From Burkholderia sp. OK233 (GTDB lineage Bacteria > Pseudomonadota > Gammaproteobacteria > Burkholderiales > Burkholderiaceae): a DNA stretch of 64,000 nt. Positions 1 through 8,927 of this stretch are shown here, in pieces; position 1 is the first letter of the stretch, and each line of letters begins with the position of its first letter. The translations under genes and the position numbers were made by a program. The stretch lies in NCBI RefSeq assembly GCF_900230185.1, contig NZ_OCSR01000002.1:3658001-3722000 (forward strand), given 5' to 3'. The notes under the pieces are model-generated. The model ran no database searches. It had not been told where the DNA came from and worked only from the letters and a program-made list of their open reading frames with translations.

Positions 1-259
1 TTTCAACCGCATGATCGGCGTAATTCAAGCCAACGCATACGATCTTGCCTGGTCTTGCTATCGGGCAGCCAAGTCGCGAAGCCGCGCTCACCTCAGGAAG
101 TTTTGAAAGATCGCGACTCGATAGCAGGTTAAGATTCGCAATCGCCAGATCATCTCCTGACCAATCACTGACCAAGCTGCTTGCGTCGCGGAGCGTCCCA
201 GAAGAATCAAGGATGCCCGGGCGTTCGTCACCAGGTTGACCGAATCGAATAAGTTTCAT
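1..259 (-). CDS. Fumarylacetoacetate hydrolase family protein, N-terminal part (runs off left edge)
   Basis: Translation from the ATG at 259 on the minus strand begins MKLIRFGQPGDERPG and continues without a stop to base 1, ending in GKIVCVGLNYADHA. This is the N-terminal domain and the start of the catalytic fold of FAH-family hydrolases/isomerases, in which the 'G(K/R)(I/V)..(I/V)GLNY..HA' segment is diagnostic. The family cleaves or isomerises 2,4-diketo acids made during aromatic degradation; members include ureidoglycolate lyase and 2,4-diketo-3-deoxy-sugar-acid hydrolases, so the exact substrate is open. The C-terminal two thirds with the metal ligands lie outside the window. A promoter-like element at 573-635 points towards this gene. 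Confidence 0.85.
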   Translation of the reverse strand, partial: MKLIRFGQPGDERPGILDSSGTLRDASSLVSDWSGDDLAIANLNLLSSRDLSKLPEVSAASRLGCPIARPGKIVCVGLNYADHAVE

Positions 260-572
260 CGAGGTTCTTTCTGTGTCCGTTTACGTTTGTCAAAAAACAC
301 CAATCGATAATTCTGAACTGACGATAAGCAGAATGGTTATATGGCAGTTTCTGTCGACCAGTTGTCGAAGTCCGCACCGTAGTAACACATCACTTTCGTC
401 ACTCCGGTTGCAAACGATGGCTTGATAACAAATTCAAGGTGCGTGATGAGATTGCGCGACTTCGTACCAGCGAAGCAGCGAAACCGAGCCGTACATCGTG
501 CACTTTGTGCAGAGGCAAAGAAAAGCGTTTCGCGGTGGTTCGTGCGTAGATCCCACGAGCCTGTCAGACACG

Positions 573-635
573 CATCGTAACGCCGATAAGTCGACCATAA
601 CAGTCACAGTTTTCGCTGATTCGATCATCACAATT
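573..635 (-). promoter_or_regulatory. Repeated promoter-like element, copy B (towards the FAH-family gene)
   Basis: Read on the minus strand this stretch has AATTGTGATGATCGAATC, then TGTGACTGTTATGGTCGA, then TACGATG. It matches the copies at 846-909 and 7686-7749 with one-base length differences in the middle. TGTTAT (602-597) and TACGAT (579-574) are 17 bases apart, the usual -35/-10 distance. The -35 is poor, which would suit an activator-dependent promoter. It faces the gene starting at 259. Confidence 0.5.
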
Positions 636-845
636 GTTAGGGGGGGGCGCATCGAAACGCCGATGAATACGATGACTGACCGTAGGTTTCATACGCTGAG
701 CGCACTGTGGCCGGATGCGGATAAGCCGGGGTCTCGCGCTCTCATTTTCTGAGAATTTGAGTTGAGCGCGTCACTGCGACTGATAATGCGTCGCGTCGAG
801 TTCTCATGTGGACAATATCCAGGGTGGTTTGGGCCGAGTCGCGAG

Positions 846-909
846 AATTGTGATGGTCGATTCCAAGGAAAATTGTGACTGTTACGAACCACGCCGTGGC
901 GATACGATG
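846..909 (+). promoter_or_regulatory. Repeated promoter-like element, copy A (towards the aminotransferase)
   Basis: Contains AATTGTGATGGTCGATTC, then ATTGTGACTGTTACG and TACGATG. TGTTAC (880-885) and TACGAT (903-908) are separated by 17 bases. Same element as 573-635 (opposite strand) and 7686-7749. It lies about 155 bases before the aminotransferase start. Confidence 0.5.
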
Positions 910-1063
910 CATGCGTTGCGCTCAAACCGCATGACTGACGGGCATAGTCCCAGTAAGACGATGGCGTGTAATTCTTCCTCGTTAGATATGGGCTGGAGAC
1001 TTGCTGTTGCTCACGGCGGATCGCTGGGTGCAGTTTTCACACCAAACGCAAGGCAGACGCTCA

Positions 1064-2263
1064 ATGAATGTTGAAATGGATCGCAACGGGAGTATCGAAG
1101 GCATGTCCAGCAAAAAGGAAACGTCAGAGTGGGGCGGCCGGTTTCCACGGAATGAAATCATTTCGCTACTCGACGTCAATCGTCCTCTGAATCTTGCAGA
1201 GAGTACATCGCAGGATTTGACACTCGGAGAACTTCTCGATCTCCCGGGACTGGAGAATATTCGCGACCTGAAATTGGGCTATGGGCGGTCCGCGGGTAGC
1301 GTAGCCTTGCGTGAGGCCATCTCTGAAGCCTGCAAAGTTCCTCCTGAGCAGATTATTACTACGCAGGGCACCGCACTCGGCTTGTTTCTCCTCGCATTCG
1401 AAGTATGTCGTTCTGGGGATGAAGCAGTTCTCGCCACGCCGTGCTTCCCCCCGAGTCGCGACTGTTTGCTCGGAGCGGGTGTGACCGTTCGCGAAGTCAA
1501 ACTGTCCTTTGAGACTGGCTATCGGCTGGATCTCGAGCAGATCGCAGATCAGTTGTCGACAAAAACCAGGCTTGTAAGTATTGCATCTCCGCAAAATCCT
1601 AGCGGCGTGCAGGCAACTCGCTCTGAGATAGAGAGTCTTCTCGCACTGATGAAGACGCGCTCTCCCGAAGCAATACTTTTCGTTGACGAAACCTATCGAG
1701 AGGCTACTTATGGAGGCGATTCGGCAGTCGAAAGCTTTGCGGGGCTCGATCCACGTATCGTCACCGGTGCGTCTGTGTCGAAGGCGCTCGGCGCTCCAGG
1801 ATTGCGGACTGGTTGGCTGACGGTTGCTGACCCCGATCTTCGGTCTCGGTTAACGATTGCGAAAATGAACACCGTGATCTCCGGATCAGTACTCGACGAG
1901 GCACTCGCAGCAGCACTATTGCGCAATCGGGAAGGGGTACTCGAGCAGCGACGCAAGTTGCTTTCAGCAGCACTTGAGGAGCTTTCACACTGGTGTGAGC
2001 GCGAGCGTGAAAGGATTGAGTGGGTTCGTCCTGATGCCGGTGCTCTGTGTTGCGTCCGCTTGCGTGGTGAGGTGTTTGACGATGCCGCCATCTCGCGTTT
2101 CTGGGAGTTGTTGCCGGATCACGACCTCCAGCTGGCGTCCGGAATATGGTTCGGGGAGAGTAACCGGGCGTTCCGGCTTGGTTTTGGTTATCTGCCTCTC
2201 GCACGGCTTGGACCTGCATTGACGGCGCTTTCGACCGTTTTGGATACTGTATTAACACGCTAG
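1064..2263 (+). CDS. Class I/II PLP-dependent aminotransferase
   Basis: A 399-residue fold-type I aminotransferase. Visible motifs are the NPSG loop (IASPQNPSGVQ), the Asp/Tyr segment FVDETYREA and the PLP-lysine motif ASVSKALGAPGLRTGW, where the Lys forms the Schiff base. The ATG at 1064 was chosen over the in-frame ATG at 1001 because it follows an AGG-rich stretch at about 1051 and removes an unlikely leader; an internal Met at about residue 12 is possible. No subfamily signature fixes the amino donor. It stands alone between the promoter element at 846-909 and the solute-binding protein gene 111 bases downstream, which may be cotranscribed. Confidence 0.85.
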   Translation: MNVEMDRNGSIEGMSSKKETSEWGGRFPRNEIISLLDVNRPLNLAESTSQDLTLGELLDLPGLENIRDLKLGYGRSAGSVALREAISEACKVPPEQIITTQGTALGLFLLAFEVCRSGDEAVLATPCFPPSRDCLLGAGVTVREVKLSFETGYRLDLEQIADQLSTKTRLVSIASPQNPSGVQATRSEIESLLALMKTRSPEAILFVDETYREATYGGDSAVESFAGLDPRIVTGASVSKALGAPGLRTGWLTVADPDLRSRLTIAKMNTVISGSVLDEALAAALLRNREGVLEQRRKLLSAALEELSHWCERERERIEWVRPDAGALCCVRLRGEVFDDAAISRFWELLPDHDLQLASGIWFGESNRAFRLGFGYLPLARLGPALTALSTVLDTVLTR

Positions 2264-2374
2264 GCAAGGTTGCGGCGTCGGACCTGTTGAGAAATGCAGA
2301 AGCCGATACATTAGCCGGCTTGATCGAAGCACCGGTGAGCTAATGCTTCACCGCTTTCCAAATGGAGTATTTCC

Positions 2375-3097
2375 GTGAAAGTAAGAATCGCATATCTCGA
2401 GGAACCCCCTTTTTACTGGACAGACTCGAATCAATCAGTGAGAGGCTCTGACATTGAGCTGGCCGACGTGATTCTTCGAGCGATCGGTGTGACCTCCATC
2501 GAGCATCAACCGACCTCGTTCGAAGAGCTCCTTCCCGGCGTTCAGGAGGGGAAGTGGGACATGAATGTCCCGATTTTTGTGACTGCTGAGCGAGCGAAGA
2601 GCGTAACGTTCAGCAGACCCGTCTGGGCACTTGTAGATGGATTCCTTCTGCCGTCAGGCAACCCGAGAGGGTTGACGAGCTATTCGGCGCTGGCGAAACA
2701 GAGTGATGCGCGGGTCGGCGTGGTTGCAGCGACTGTTCAGATCGACTCGGCCAAGTCGGCTGGAGTAAGCGAGGAACAGATTGTGATCTTCGATGGGCAG
2801 AACGAGGCACTCGAAGCGCTACTGTCAGGGAAGATTGACGCGTATGCAGCGACCGCGGTCGGTAACCGCGCTCTTGCGGCTGCTGAAAGTCGCTTCGAGG
2901 CCGTCGCGCATGAGAAGAGCGGGGACGGAAAAGTTCCGGTGGGCGCCTTTTCGTTCAGCAAGAGTAATCAGGCGTTGCTGCAGGCCGTAGATGAGCAGCT
3001 GCGCAAATACCTGGGCTCAGCAGATCACCGAGCCCGCATGGCAAAGTACGGGATCACCAATGCTGAGATCGATAGTGTGGTCGCAGACGGGAACTGA
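2375..3097 (+). CDS. Family 3 solute-binding protein-like, no signal peptide
   Basis: A 240-residue type II periplasmic-binding fold (SBP_bac_3): N-terminal VRIAYLEEPPFYWTD, the ligand-contact segment FVTAERAKSVTFSRPV and a GKIDAYAAT hinge/ligand region, all as in amino-acid binding proteins. The start is a GTG at 2375 with GGAG seven bases upstream. The first residue is followed directly by strand 1 of the fold, so no signal peptide or lipobox is present, and no in-frame upstream start offers one. No permease or ATPase gene is near. It could be a cytoplasmic binding or sensor protein, or an enzyme on this scaffold (cyclohexadienyl dehydratases share the fold); the sequence does not decide. 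Confidence 0.75.
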   Translation: MKVRIAYLEEPPFYWTDSNQSVRGSDIELADVILRAIGVTSIEHQPTSFEELLPGVQEGKWDMNVPIFVTAERAKSVTFSRPVWALVDGFLLPSGNPRGLTSYSALAKQSDARVGVVAATVQIDSAKSAGVSEEQIVIFDGQNEALEALLSGKIDAYAATAVGNRALAAAESRFEAVAHEKSGDGKVPVGAFSFSKSNQALLQAVDEQLRKYLGSADHRARMAKYGITNAEIDSVVADGN

Positions 3098-3786
3098 GCG
3101 GTAGTCGAAGTTTCCTTGCTCGATTGCTAGTCTTGACGAATCGATCAAAGAGAGCTGACCCGTGGTGCTCAGGCGGGTCAGCCAACGTCTGCAGAGTGCG
3201 AATTCGTCCTGCACAGGCGTGGTCCGAAACCATCACGTAGAACCGGTTGAAACGCAATGTGCAACCGGAAAGGCATGCTGGCGCGGTGGTGGCGTGCGAC
3301 ATGGAATGAGCCCTGATACGTTCATGGCAGCCAGCACGCGACCACGTAAATTCCAGTAAGTCAGTACGCCAGACTCGTCCATATGGTCGATGCGTGTACC
3401 AGGTCACAGAGGCGACGAGCGCGCTTCGTCTGCCTGTCCACCCTCGCTTACGCGCATCCTGTGCCGCATCGTGCCGCACGGATCGCGGCTGGGTTCACAT
3501 CCCGTCGGCTCATGTGATTCGTGGAGCGCGCCAACCGAGGCGACCTCTAATCTTTCATAAATGTAAGCATGTCTGGTCGATGCGTCGGCGGCATATTCAC
3601 TGGCCGATCGCGGCACTCCAGTTTTCTGGCCGCGGCAAGCGTGGCGCGCGTTCGCTACTTGCCATTCCAGTGTTCTGTTTTAGTGATGATTATCGTCACT
3701 TCTAACACCTTCCTTGCGGAATTTGGCTCGCGTTAAATGCAGTCATCAGGGAGTAACGAACCCATGCAAGCGGACCTGGAGGCTAG
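3098..3786. other. Intergenic region, hairpin near its left end
   Basis: No convincing gene on either strand. A perfect 9-bp hairpin lies at 3154-3182. The decamer GGTCGATGCG occurs twice (about 3385 and 3575), too short to interpret. The nadX promoter should lie at the right end. Confidence 0.5.
3154..3182. terminator. Hairpin after the solute-binding protein gene
   Basis: Arms GCTGACCCG and CGGGTCAGC pair perfectly around an 11-base loop, 57 bases after the stop codon at 3097. No T-run follows, so a terminator role is plausible but not certain. Confidence 0.5.
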
Positions 3787-4593
3787 ATGATGAACGTTGG
3801 ACTGATAGGGTGTGGAGCGATAGGAAGTCTGTTGTATGAACTGGTGGGCCGACATGTCCCCGGCGTGACCGTTAAGGCGGTGTACGAACGTGCTGATTTT
3901 CGCGACGCTGCACGCAAGGCGCTCGGTGCACAAGCGCGGATTATCGATAGCGTTGACGAACTGCTGAATGATGATCTCGACCTCATCGTCGAGTGTGCGG
4001 GTCACGAGGCGCTGGGAAACCTGGGGCCGTCCATTCTGGCGGCGGGCCGCGATCTGCTTGTGGCATCGGTGGGTGCGCTGGCAGACCACGCTCTGGAGAC
4101 ACTATTGATCGACGCTGCCACGACGGGCGGTGGACGCCTGCGTATTCCTTCTGGCGCGCTGGGTGGGTTAGATGCGCTGGGAGCGGCCAAACTAGCCGGT
4201 TTGAGCCAGGTTCGATACGAGTCGCACAAGGCGCCGGGCGCCTGGCGTGGCACGCCTGCCGAGGAGACTGTTGTTCTTGATGATGTCACGAAGTCCACTG
4301 TGGTATTCGAAGGTACGGCCAGAGATGCAGCGCGCCTGTTTCCGAAAAATGCCAATGTAACCGCAGCGGTCGCCCTGGCCGGCGTTGGTTTTGATCGGAC
4401 TAGCGTGGTGCTGCATGCTGATCCTCGCGCAGTGGGCAACACACACCGAATCAAGGCGGAAGGAGACTTCGGTCAAATTGACGTTTCCGTTACCGGCAAG
4501 ACGCTTCCCAGCAATCCCAAGACCTCGATGCTAGCGCCCTACAGTTTGGTGCGCGCAATCGCCAACCTTAATCAGACATTAGTCGTCGCCTAG
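3787..4593 (+). CDS. nadX: L-aspartate dehydrogenase
   Basis: 268 residues, the usual length of NAD(P)-dependent L-aspartate dehydrogenase, which makes iminoaspartate/oxaloacetate from aspartate. The N-terminal Rossmann motif VGLIGCGAIGSLL, the central IPSGALGGLDAL block, and the C-terminal NPKTSMLAPYS segment with KNANVTAAVALAG are family hallmarks. GGAGG precedes two tandem ATG codons (3787 and 3790), either of which could be used. It heads a three-gene plus-strand set with an aldehyde dehydrogenase and an MFS transporter. No nadA/nadC genes are present here, so a catabolic role is more likely than NAD synthesis. Aspartase lies 9 kb downstream. Confidence 0.88.
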   Translation: MMNVGLIGCGAIGSLLYELVGRHVPGVTVKAVYERADFRDAARKALGAQARIIDSVDELLNDDLDLIVECAGHEALGNLGPSILAAGRDLLVASVGALADHALETLLIDAATTGGGRLRIPSGALGGLDALGAAKLAGLSQVRYESHKAPGAWRGTPAEETVVLDDVTKSTVVFEGTARDAARLFPKNANVTAAVALAGVGFDRTSVVLHADPRAVGNTHRIKAEGDFGQIDVSVTGKTLPSNPKTSMLAPYSLVRAIANLNQTLVVA

Positions 4594-4676
4594 TCGGGCC
4601 AAGAATCTTCCGCGAGATTCTGTCACTACGAGCCATTGAGTAGTACTCGATCAAACCAGCAACCTGAGGAATACTG

Positions 4677-6158
4677 ATGAAAAATGATTTGAATATGGAG
4701 ACAACGGAATTTGACGTCGTACGGAGCCCTTTTGATGGGTCAATCGTAGGCAAGATGCCCATTTCCGATGCCGATGCAGTCGAGCGATCCATCAAGCGCG
4801 CGCAAGCGGCTTTTGAGATCATGCGCAATATGCCTCGTTTTGTGCGTGCAGACATCCTTCACCGTGCAGCTGATCTGATTGAATCTAGGCGCGATGAATT
4901 CGTACGTACTATTGCGGCGGAATCAGGAAAACCCTTGTACGACGCGAGCGGTGAAGTGTCGCGCGGCATTTTCAATTTGCGTAACGCAGCCGCCGAAGCC
5001 AGGCGCAGTCATGGCGAAGAAATACCGCTCGACGTTGACGCAGGCGTTTTCGAGTATCAGACAACGGACGCAAGCGGCAAAGCCACGGCATTGTCGGCAC
5101 TGGATTTTGACAAACTCGCCGGAATGCGCCGCCGCGTTGGCCTCTCGAGGCGGTTTCCGATTGGCCTGATCCTGGCAATTTCGCCGTTCAATTTCCCTCT
5201 GAATCTCGTGCTGCACAAGGTCGCGCCCGCGATCGCCGTTGGTAATGCAGTGGTATTGAAGCCAGCGCCGCAGACGCCGTTGACAAGCCGTCTGATCCAG
5301 GAGGTTCTGCGCGACGCCGGTCTGCCAGACGGTGCGCTCGAAGTTTGCCATTGCAGCATTCCGCTCGCGGAGTCCATGGTTCGTGACGAGCGTTTTGCGA
5401 TGGTGACCTTTACGGGAAGCGCGAAGGTGGGCTGGCATATCAAATCGATTGCAGGCCAAAAGAAGGTTGCACTGGAGCTTGGTGGCAACGGTGCGGTCAT
5501 CGTAGCTGAGGATGCAGATCTCGATCTCGCAGCAGCGCGTTGTGTTCGCGGCGGCGTGGTGTTTGGCGGCCAATATTGCATTGGCGTGCAGCGCATCCTC
5601 GTACATGAGAGCGTCCGCGAGGCGTTCGAGGCGAAGCTGATCGAAAAGGTTCGCGCGTGTCGCGTTGGCGACCCGATGCAGGAGGGCATCGATGTCGGTC
5701 CGGTTATCGACGAGAAATCGGCGATGCGTATCCAGAGCTGGATTGATGCAGCTCAGGCGGATGGAGCACGTCTGCTTGCGGGTGGCCCTCGCGTAGGCGC
5801 GGTTGTGCAGCCTACGGTGCTTACGGATACGCGCGCGGGCATGCTGGTCGAAGACGAGGAGATCTTTGGGCCGGTGCTCACGCTCAATAGCTATCGCACA
5901 TTCGACGAAGCGCTGAAGCGCGCCAATGATTCCCGCTACGGTTTGCAAGGCGGCCTGTTCACGCGAGATTTGCAGCGCGCCTTCCTTGCTCTGGAGACAT
6001 GGGATGTAGGCGGGCTCATGATCAACGATGTGCCGATCTACCGCATTGACAACATGCCGTTTGGCGGGTGGAAGGAGTCGGGAACCGGCCGCGAAGGTAC
6101 GCGTTACGCAATGGACGAGATGTCGGAAATCAAGCTTCTCGTTATCAACTATTCGTGA
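4677..6158 (+). CDS. NAD(P)-dependent aldehyde dehydrogenase
   Basis: 493 residues of the ALDH superfamily with the catalytic set intact: Asn172 in SPFNFP, Glu267 in ALELGG, and the nucleophile Cys301 in GGQYCIGVQR. The cofactor motif FTGSAKVG and the EEIFGPV motif are present. About 30 extra residues sit between IPLD (about 119) and RRVG (about 153) compared with its neighbour paralogue at 8928. GAGGAA precedes the ATG. It probably oxidises an aldehyde in the same pathway as the aspartate dehydrogenase gene 83 bases upstream; the lactaldehyde/succinate-semialdehyde type substrate cannot be told from sequence. Confidence 0.88.
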   Translation: MKNDLNMETTEFDVVRSPFDGSIVGKMPISDADAVERSIKRAQAAFEIMRNMPRFVRADILHRAADLIESRRDEFVRTIAAESGKPLYDASGEVSRGIFNLRNAAAEARRSHGEEIPLDVDAGVFEYQTTDASGKATALSALDFDKLAGMRRRVGLSRRFPIGLILAISPFNFPLNLVLHKVAPAIAVGNAVVLKPAPQTPLTSRLIQEVLRDAGLPDGALEVCHCSIPLAESMVRDERFAMVTFTGSAKVGWHIKSIAGQKKVALELGGNGAVIVAEDADLDLAAARCVRGGVVFGGQYCIGVQRILVHESVREAFEAKLIEKVRACRVGDPMQEGIDVGPVIDEKSAMRIQSWIDAAQADGARLLAGGPRVGAVVQPTVLTDTRAGMLVEDEEIFGPVLTLNSYRTFDEALKRANDSRYGLQGGLFTRDLQRAFLALETWDVGGLMINDVPIYRIDNMPFGGWKESGTGREGTRYAMDEMSEIKLLVINYS

Positions 6159-6227
6159 TGTCCAGTTGCGCGTCTCGCTGAATCGACGCGAGACGCGCGT
6201 CTTCCATGATCTCTTCCGGGATACGAC

Positions 6228-7544
6228 ATGTCGACATCTTCGCTGAAGTCCTCGACGGGTGAACTTGAGCATGACACCCAGACCGGGCGCACTCTCTATC
6301 GCAAGCTTACGTTGCGGTTCGCCCCATTTTTATGCCTGTGTTTCTTCGCCGCCTTTCTCGATCGCGTGAATGTCGGCATCGCCAAGTTACAGATGCTCGA
6401 CTCCTTGGGTTTTAGCGAGACTGTCTACGGCCTGGGTGCGGGGCTGTTCTTCGTTGGCTACATTCTGTTTGAGGTTCCAAGCAACCTGATCCTGGATAAA
6501 GTCGGGGCGCGATTCTGGATCGCTCGCATCATGGTTACGTGGGGAATACTCTCGGGTCTCACGATGTTCGTGAAGACACCGGGGCAGTTCTACACCGTGC
6601 GCTTCCTCCTTGGGCTGGCCGAGGCGGGATTTCTCCCCGGCGCACTCCTTTACCTGACGTATTGGTTTCCTGACGCGCGGCGCGGCCGGATCGTTGCCCT
6701 ATTCATGGTCGGGCTGCCTATGTCCAGTCTGCTGGGGGCACCACTATCCGGATGGATTCTCTCGTCCTTCAATGGTGTCCACGGTTTGCAGGGATGGCAA
6801 TGGTTGTTCTTTCTCGAGGCGCTGCCTTCAGTGGTGCTCGGCATCCTGGTCTATATGTTTCTCCCGGGGAACTACGACAATGCGCGCTTTCTGACTCCCG
6901 CAGAAACTGCGCGACTGAAGCAGGACATTGGAACTGACCAGGGGGAGAAGAAAGGCCATCAACTCGGGCAGGCATTCAAAGATCCGAAAGTTTGGGCTGT
7001 CGGTTATCTGGATCTTTGCATCCTGCTTTGTTTCTATTCGATCAGCTTCTGGATGCCCACGATGCTGCGCGAAGCGGGCGTCAGGAGCACCGGCGAAATC
7101 GGTGCGCTGATGGCGATTCCGAACGCACTCGCTGTAGCGATGGTGCTGGTGACGGGTATCAGTTCAGACCGATTTCGCGAGCGACGCTGGCACGTTGCTG
7201 TGCCGCTACTGTGCTCGGCGCTCGGTCTGATTGCTAGTGCGTTTTGTTCGGGAAGCATTTTTGCAACGGTTTTAGTGCTGTCGATTGCGAATGCCGGAGC
7301 GGCGGCGGCGATGCCCGTTGTCTGGTCGTTACCTTCAACATTCCTTAAAGGCACTGCCGCGGCCGCAGGTATTGCATTTGCCTGCTCTATCGCCAACCTT
7401 GGCGGATTCGCAAGCACCTACTTCCTTGGATGGATGAAGGATCAGACGCATAGCATGAGTGCCGGCGTGATCACGTTCGGTGTCTGTCTGCTGGCTGGCT
7501 GCGTGCTTGCACTGGTTATGCCAAAACGTATCGTGAACCGTTGA
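6228..7544 (+). CDS. MFS transporter, anion:cation symporter type
   Basis: 438 residues with about 12 hydrophobic segments and the MFS family signature FLDRVNVGIAKLQM in helix 1, typical of ACS-family permeases for organic anions (tartrate, phthalate, glucarate and relatives). The GARFWIARIMVTWG and FLLGLAEAGFLPG segments fit the same family. It lies 69 bases after the aldehyde dehydrogenase and probably imports the substrate of the nadX-ALDH set. The substrate is unknown. Confidence 0.85.
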   Translation: MSTSSLKSSTGELEHDTQTGRTLYRKLTLRFAPFLCLCFFAAFLDRVNVGIAKLQMLDSLGFSETVYGLGAGLFFVGYILFEVPSNLILDKVGARFWIARIMVTWGILSGLTMFVKTPGQFYTVRFLLGLAEAGFLPGALLYLTYWFPDARRGRIVALFMVGLPMSSLLGAPLSGWILSSFNGVHGLQGWQWLFFLEALPSVVLGILVYMFLPGNYDNARFLTPAETARLKQDIGTDQGEKKGHQLGQAFKDPKVWAVGYLDLCILLCFYSISFWMPTMLREAGVRSTGEIGALMAIPNALAVAMVLVTGISSDRFRERRWHVAVPLLCSALGLIASAFCSGSIFATVLVLSIANAGAAAAMPVVWSLPSTFLKGTAAAAGIAFACSIANLGGFASTYFLGWMKDQTHSMSAGVITFGVCLLAGCVLALVMPKRIVNR

Positions 7545-7604
7545 AGAATACCCCTGTTGGCGGTACACACAGTGGAGTCGATCTTTTCTACTCGGTGTGA
7601 AGGG

Positions 7605-7633
7605 ACGGGCGCTTTCCGTTGGAGGACGCCCGT
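7605..7633. terminator. Hairpin after the MFS gene
   Basis: Arms ACGGGCG and CGCCCGT around a 15-base loop, followed on the plus strand by TAAAAAT rather than a T-run. On the minus strand the A-rich side becomes T-rich. Weak candidate terminator 60 bases after the MFS stop. Confidence 0.35.
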
Positions 7634-7685
7634 AAAAATAGCACCGTCGGTGGCGCTTACTTGTGTGAGCGAAAGACGTCGGCGG

Positions 7686-7749
7686 CACTGTGTTGGTCGA
7701 TTCAGTAGTTGATTGTGACTGTTACGGTCGAACAGCAAGCGCTACGATG
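7686..7749 (+). promoter_or_regulatory. Repeated promoter-like element, copy C (towards phzF-like gene)
   Basis: Contains TTGGTCGATTCAGT, then GATTGTGACTGTTACGGTCG and TACGATG. TGTTAC (7720-7725) and TACGAT (7743-7748) are 17 bases apart. GGTCGA occurs at 7695 and 7726, 31 bases (three helical turns) apart. Same element as 573-635 and 846-909; about 130 bases before the PhzF-family start. Confidence 0.5.
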
Positions 7750-7881
7750 AGCAAATAGAGATTGTGTCGGGAAGACGCCGCGTTGCCCGGTCTGATCCTG
7801 TATCGTCATCGACGCTGAAACAGCGGCTTCTTCAACTGCGACGAAATGCCGTCGGCAGCCCTGCGGTTTGATAAATCAAAT

Positions 7882-8757
7882 ATGAAACGATCGTACAAAG
7901 TAGTTGACGTCTTCACGAACCAGCCGCTCCGGGGAAACCCGGTAGCAGTGTTGCTAGATGCGGAAGGTTTGGACACGGAAGAGATGCAAGCTATCGCGAG
8001 ATGGACGAACCTCTCCGAAACAACGTTTGTCCTCCCGCCGACAACGAGCGAAGCGGATTATCGTTTGCGTATTTTCACTCCGCGAAGCGAACTCCCTTTT
8101 GCGGGACACCCCACGATCGGTAGCGCGTACGCACTCCTGGAAGCTGGACGTGTTGCGACGCGGCCGAATGAACGGCTTGTCCAGGAGTGCAGCGTTGGTC
8201 TTGTCGATTTGACGGTTGGAGAGCGGAACGGCGAGCGCCAGATCTCTTTTCGCCTTCCGGGTGCGCAAGTCGAAGAGATGGATGCCGCTGATGTCGCGCG
8301 GTTGGCAACTATTGTTGGGCGCGGGGTGAACGAAAAGACATCGCCTGCGATTCTGAATGTCGGACCTCGATGGATCATCGCCCAGTTGCACGATGCGCAA
8401 TCCGTCCTCAATCTGCAACCGGACTTTGCAGAACTGGCCAGGTTAGAGCTTCGCTTGGATGTCACCGGGTTGACGGTATTCGGTGCTTACCAGAATGGAG
8501 ACGCCGATATTGAAGTGCGCACATTTGCGCCCTCCTGCGGAGTCGAGGAAGATCCTGTCTGCGGGAGTGGCAACGCCAGCGTGGCCGCTTTTCAGTGGGA
8601 GCGCGGCATGTTGCCTGCGGTGGGAAAGACATATGTCGCCTCGCAAGGCGGCCGCGTCGGCCGCGCAGGGAAAGTACACGTCAGTGTCAATGGGCATGGA
8701 AATGTGAATATTGGCGGCGCATGCGTGACATGCATCGAGGGTCATTTCGAATTTTGA
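7882..8757 (+). CDS. PhzF-family isomerase/epimerase-like protein
   Basis: 291 residues with the two-domain PhzF/diaminopimelate-epimerase-like fold: the N-terminal VVDVFTNQPLRGNPVAV motif, a glutamate in LSETTFV at the usual active-site position, the FTPRSELPFAGHPTIGSA block and the C-terminal EEDPVCGSGNASVAAF block. The ATG at 7882 is preferred over the in-frame ATG at 7846 because the family starts with (M)xxYxxVDVF. The family isomerises dihydroaromatic or amino acids; beyond phenazine synthesis most members have unknown substrates, and no other phz genes are here. It lies downstream of promoter-like copy C. Confidence 0.85.
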   Translation: MKRSYKVVDVFTNQPLRGNPVAVLLDAEGLDTEEMQAIARWTNLSETTFVLPPTTSEADYRLRIFTPRSELPFAGHPTIGSAYALLEAGRVATRPNERLVQECSVGLVDLTVGERNGERQISFRLPGAQVEEMDAADVARLATIVGRGVNEKTSPAILNVGPRWIIAQLHDAQSVLNLQPDFAELARLELRLDVTGLTVFGAYQNGDADIEVRTFAPSCGVEEDPVCGSGNASVAAFQWERGMLPAVGKTYVASQGGRVGRAGKVHVSVNGHGNVNIGGACVTCIEGHFEF

Positions 8758-8927
8758 TGCAGGTATAAATCTCTGCCGTCACGGCGAGATTCTGCTGATT
8801 TAGGTGCTCGATCGGAGTCGTTCCGACAAGGGTAGCATTTCTATCGATCACGATAATGCTGAGGTCGTGATGTTCCCACCCCGATAGTCGGCGATGGAAC
8901 ACACAAAGTGGCGGGAGCCTCTCCGAC

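Larger units (their letters stand above)
260..1063. other. Divergent intergenic region with two copies of a promoter-like element
   Basis: About 800 bases separate the FAH-family gene (minus) from the aminotransferase gene (plus). Short open frames here have no recognisable content and overlap the repeated elements, so I do not call genes. The region carries the element at 573-635 (minus) and its inverted partner at 846-909 (plus), plus a run of G at about 641-648. Confidence 0.6.

Noticed and set aside
45..239. Small plus-strand frame at the left edge
   Set aside because: Opposite strand of the partial FAH-family gene, which has a clear conserved translation.
498..1074. Short plus and minus frames before the aminotransferase
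   Set aside because: They overlap the repeated promoter-like elements and have no conserved content.
3054..3479. 141-codon minus-strand frame
   Set aside because: Covers the hairpin at 3154-3182 and the end of the binding-protein gene; no protein features.
3385..3584. Decamer GGTCGATGCG present twice
   Set aside because: Ten bases in two places is too little to claim a regulatory repeat, and the flanks differ.
4923..6272. 449-codon open frame on the minus strand
   Set aside because: It lies opposite the aldehyde dehydrogenase gene, whose motifs are complete. The product is Arg/His-rich without any family pattern, as expected for an antisense frame in G+C-rich DNA.
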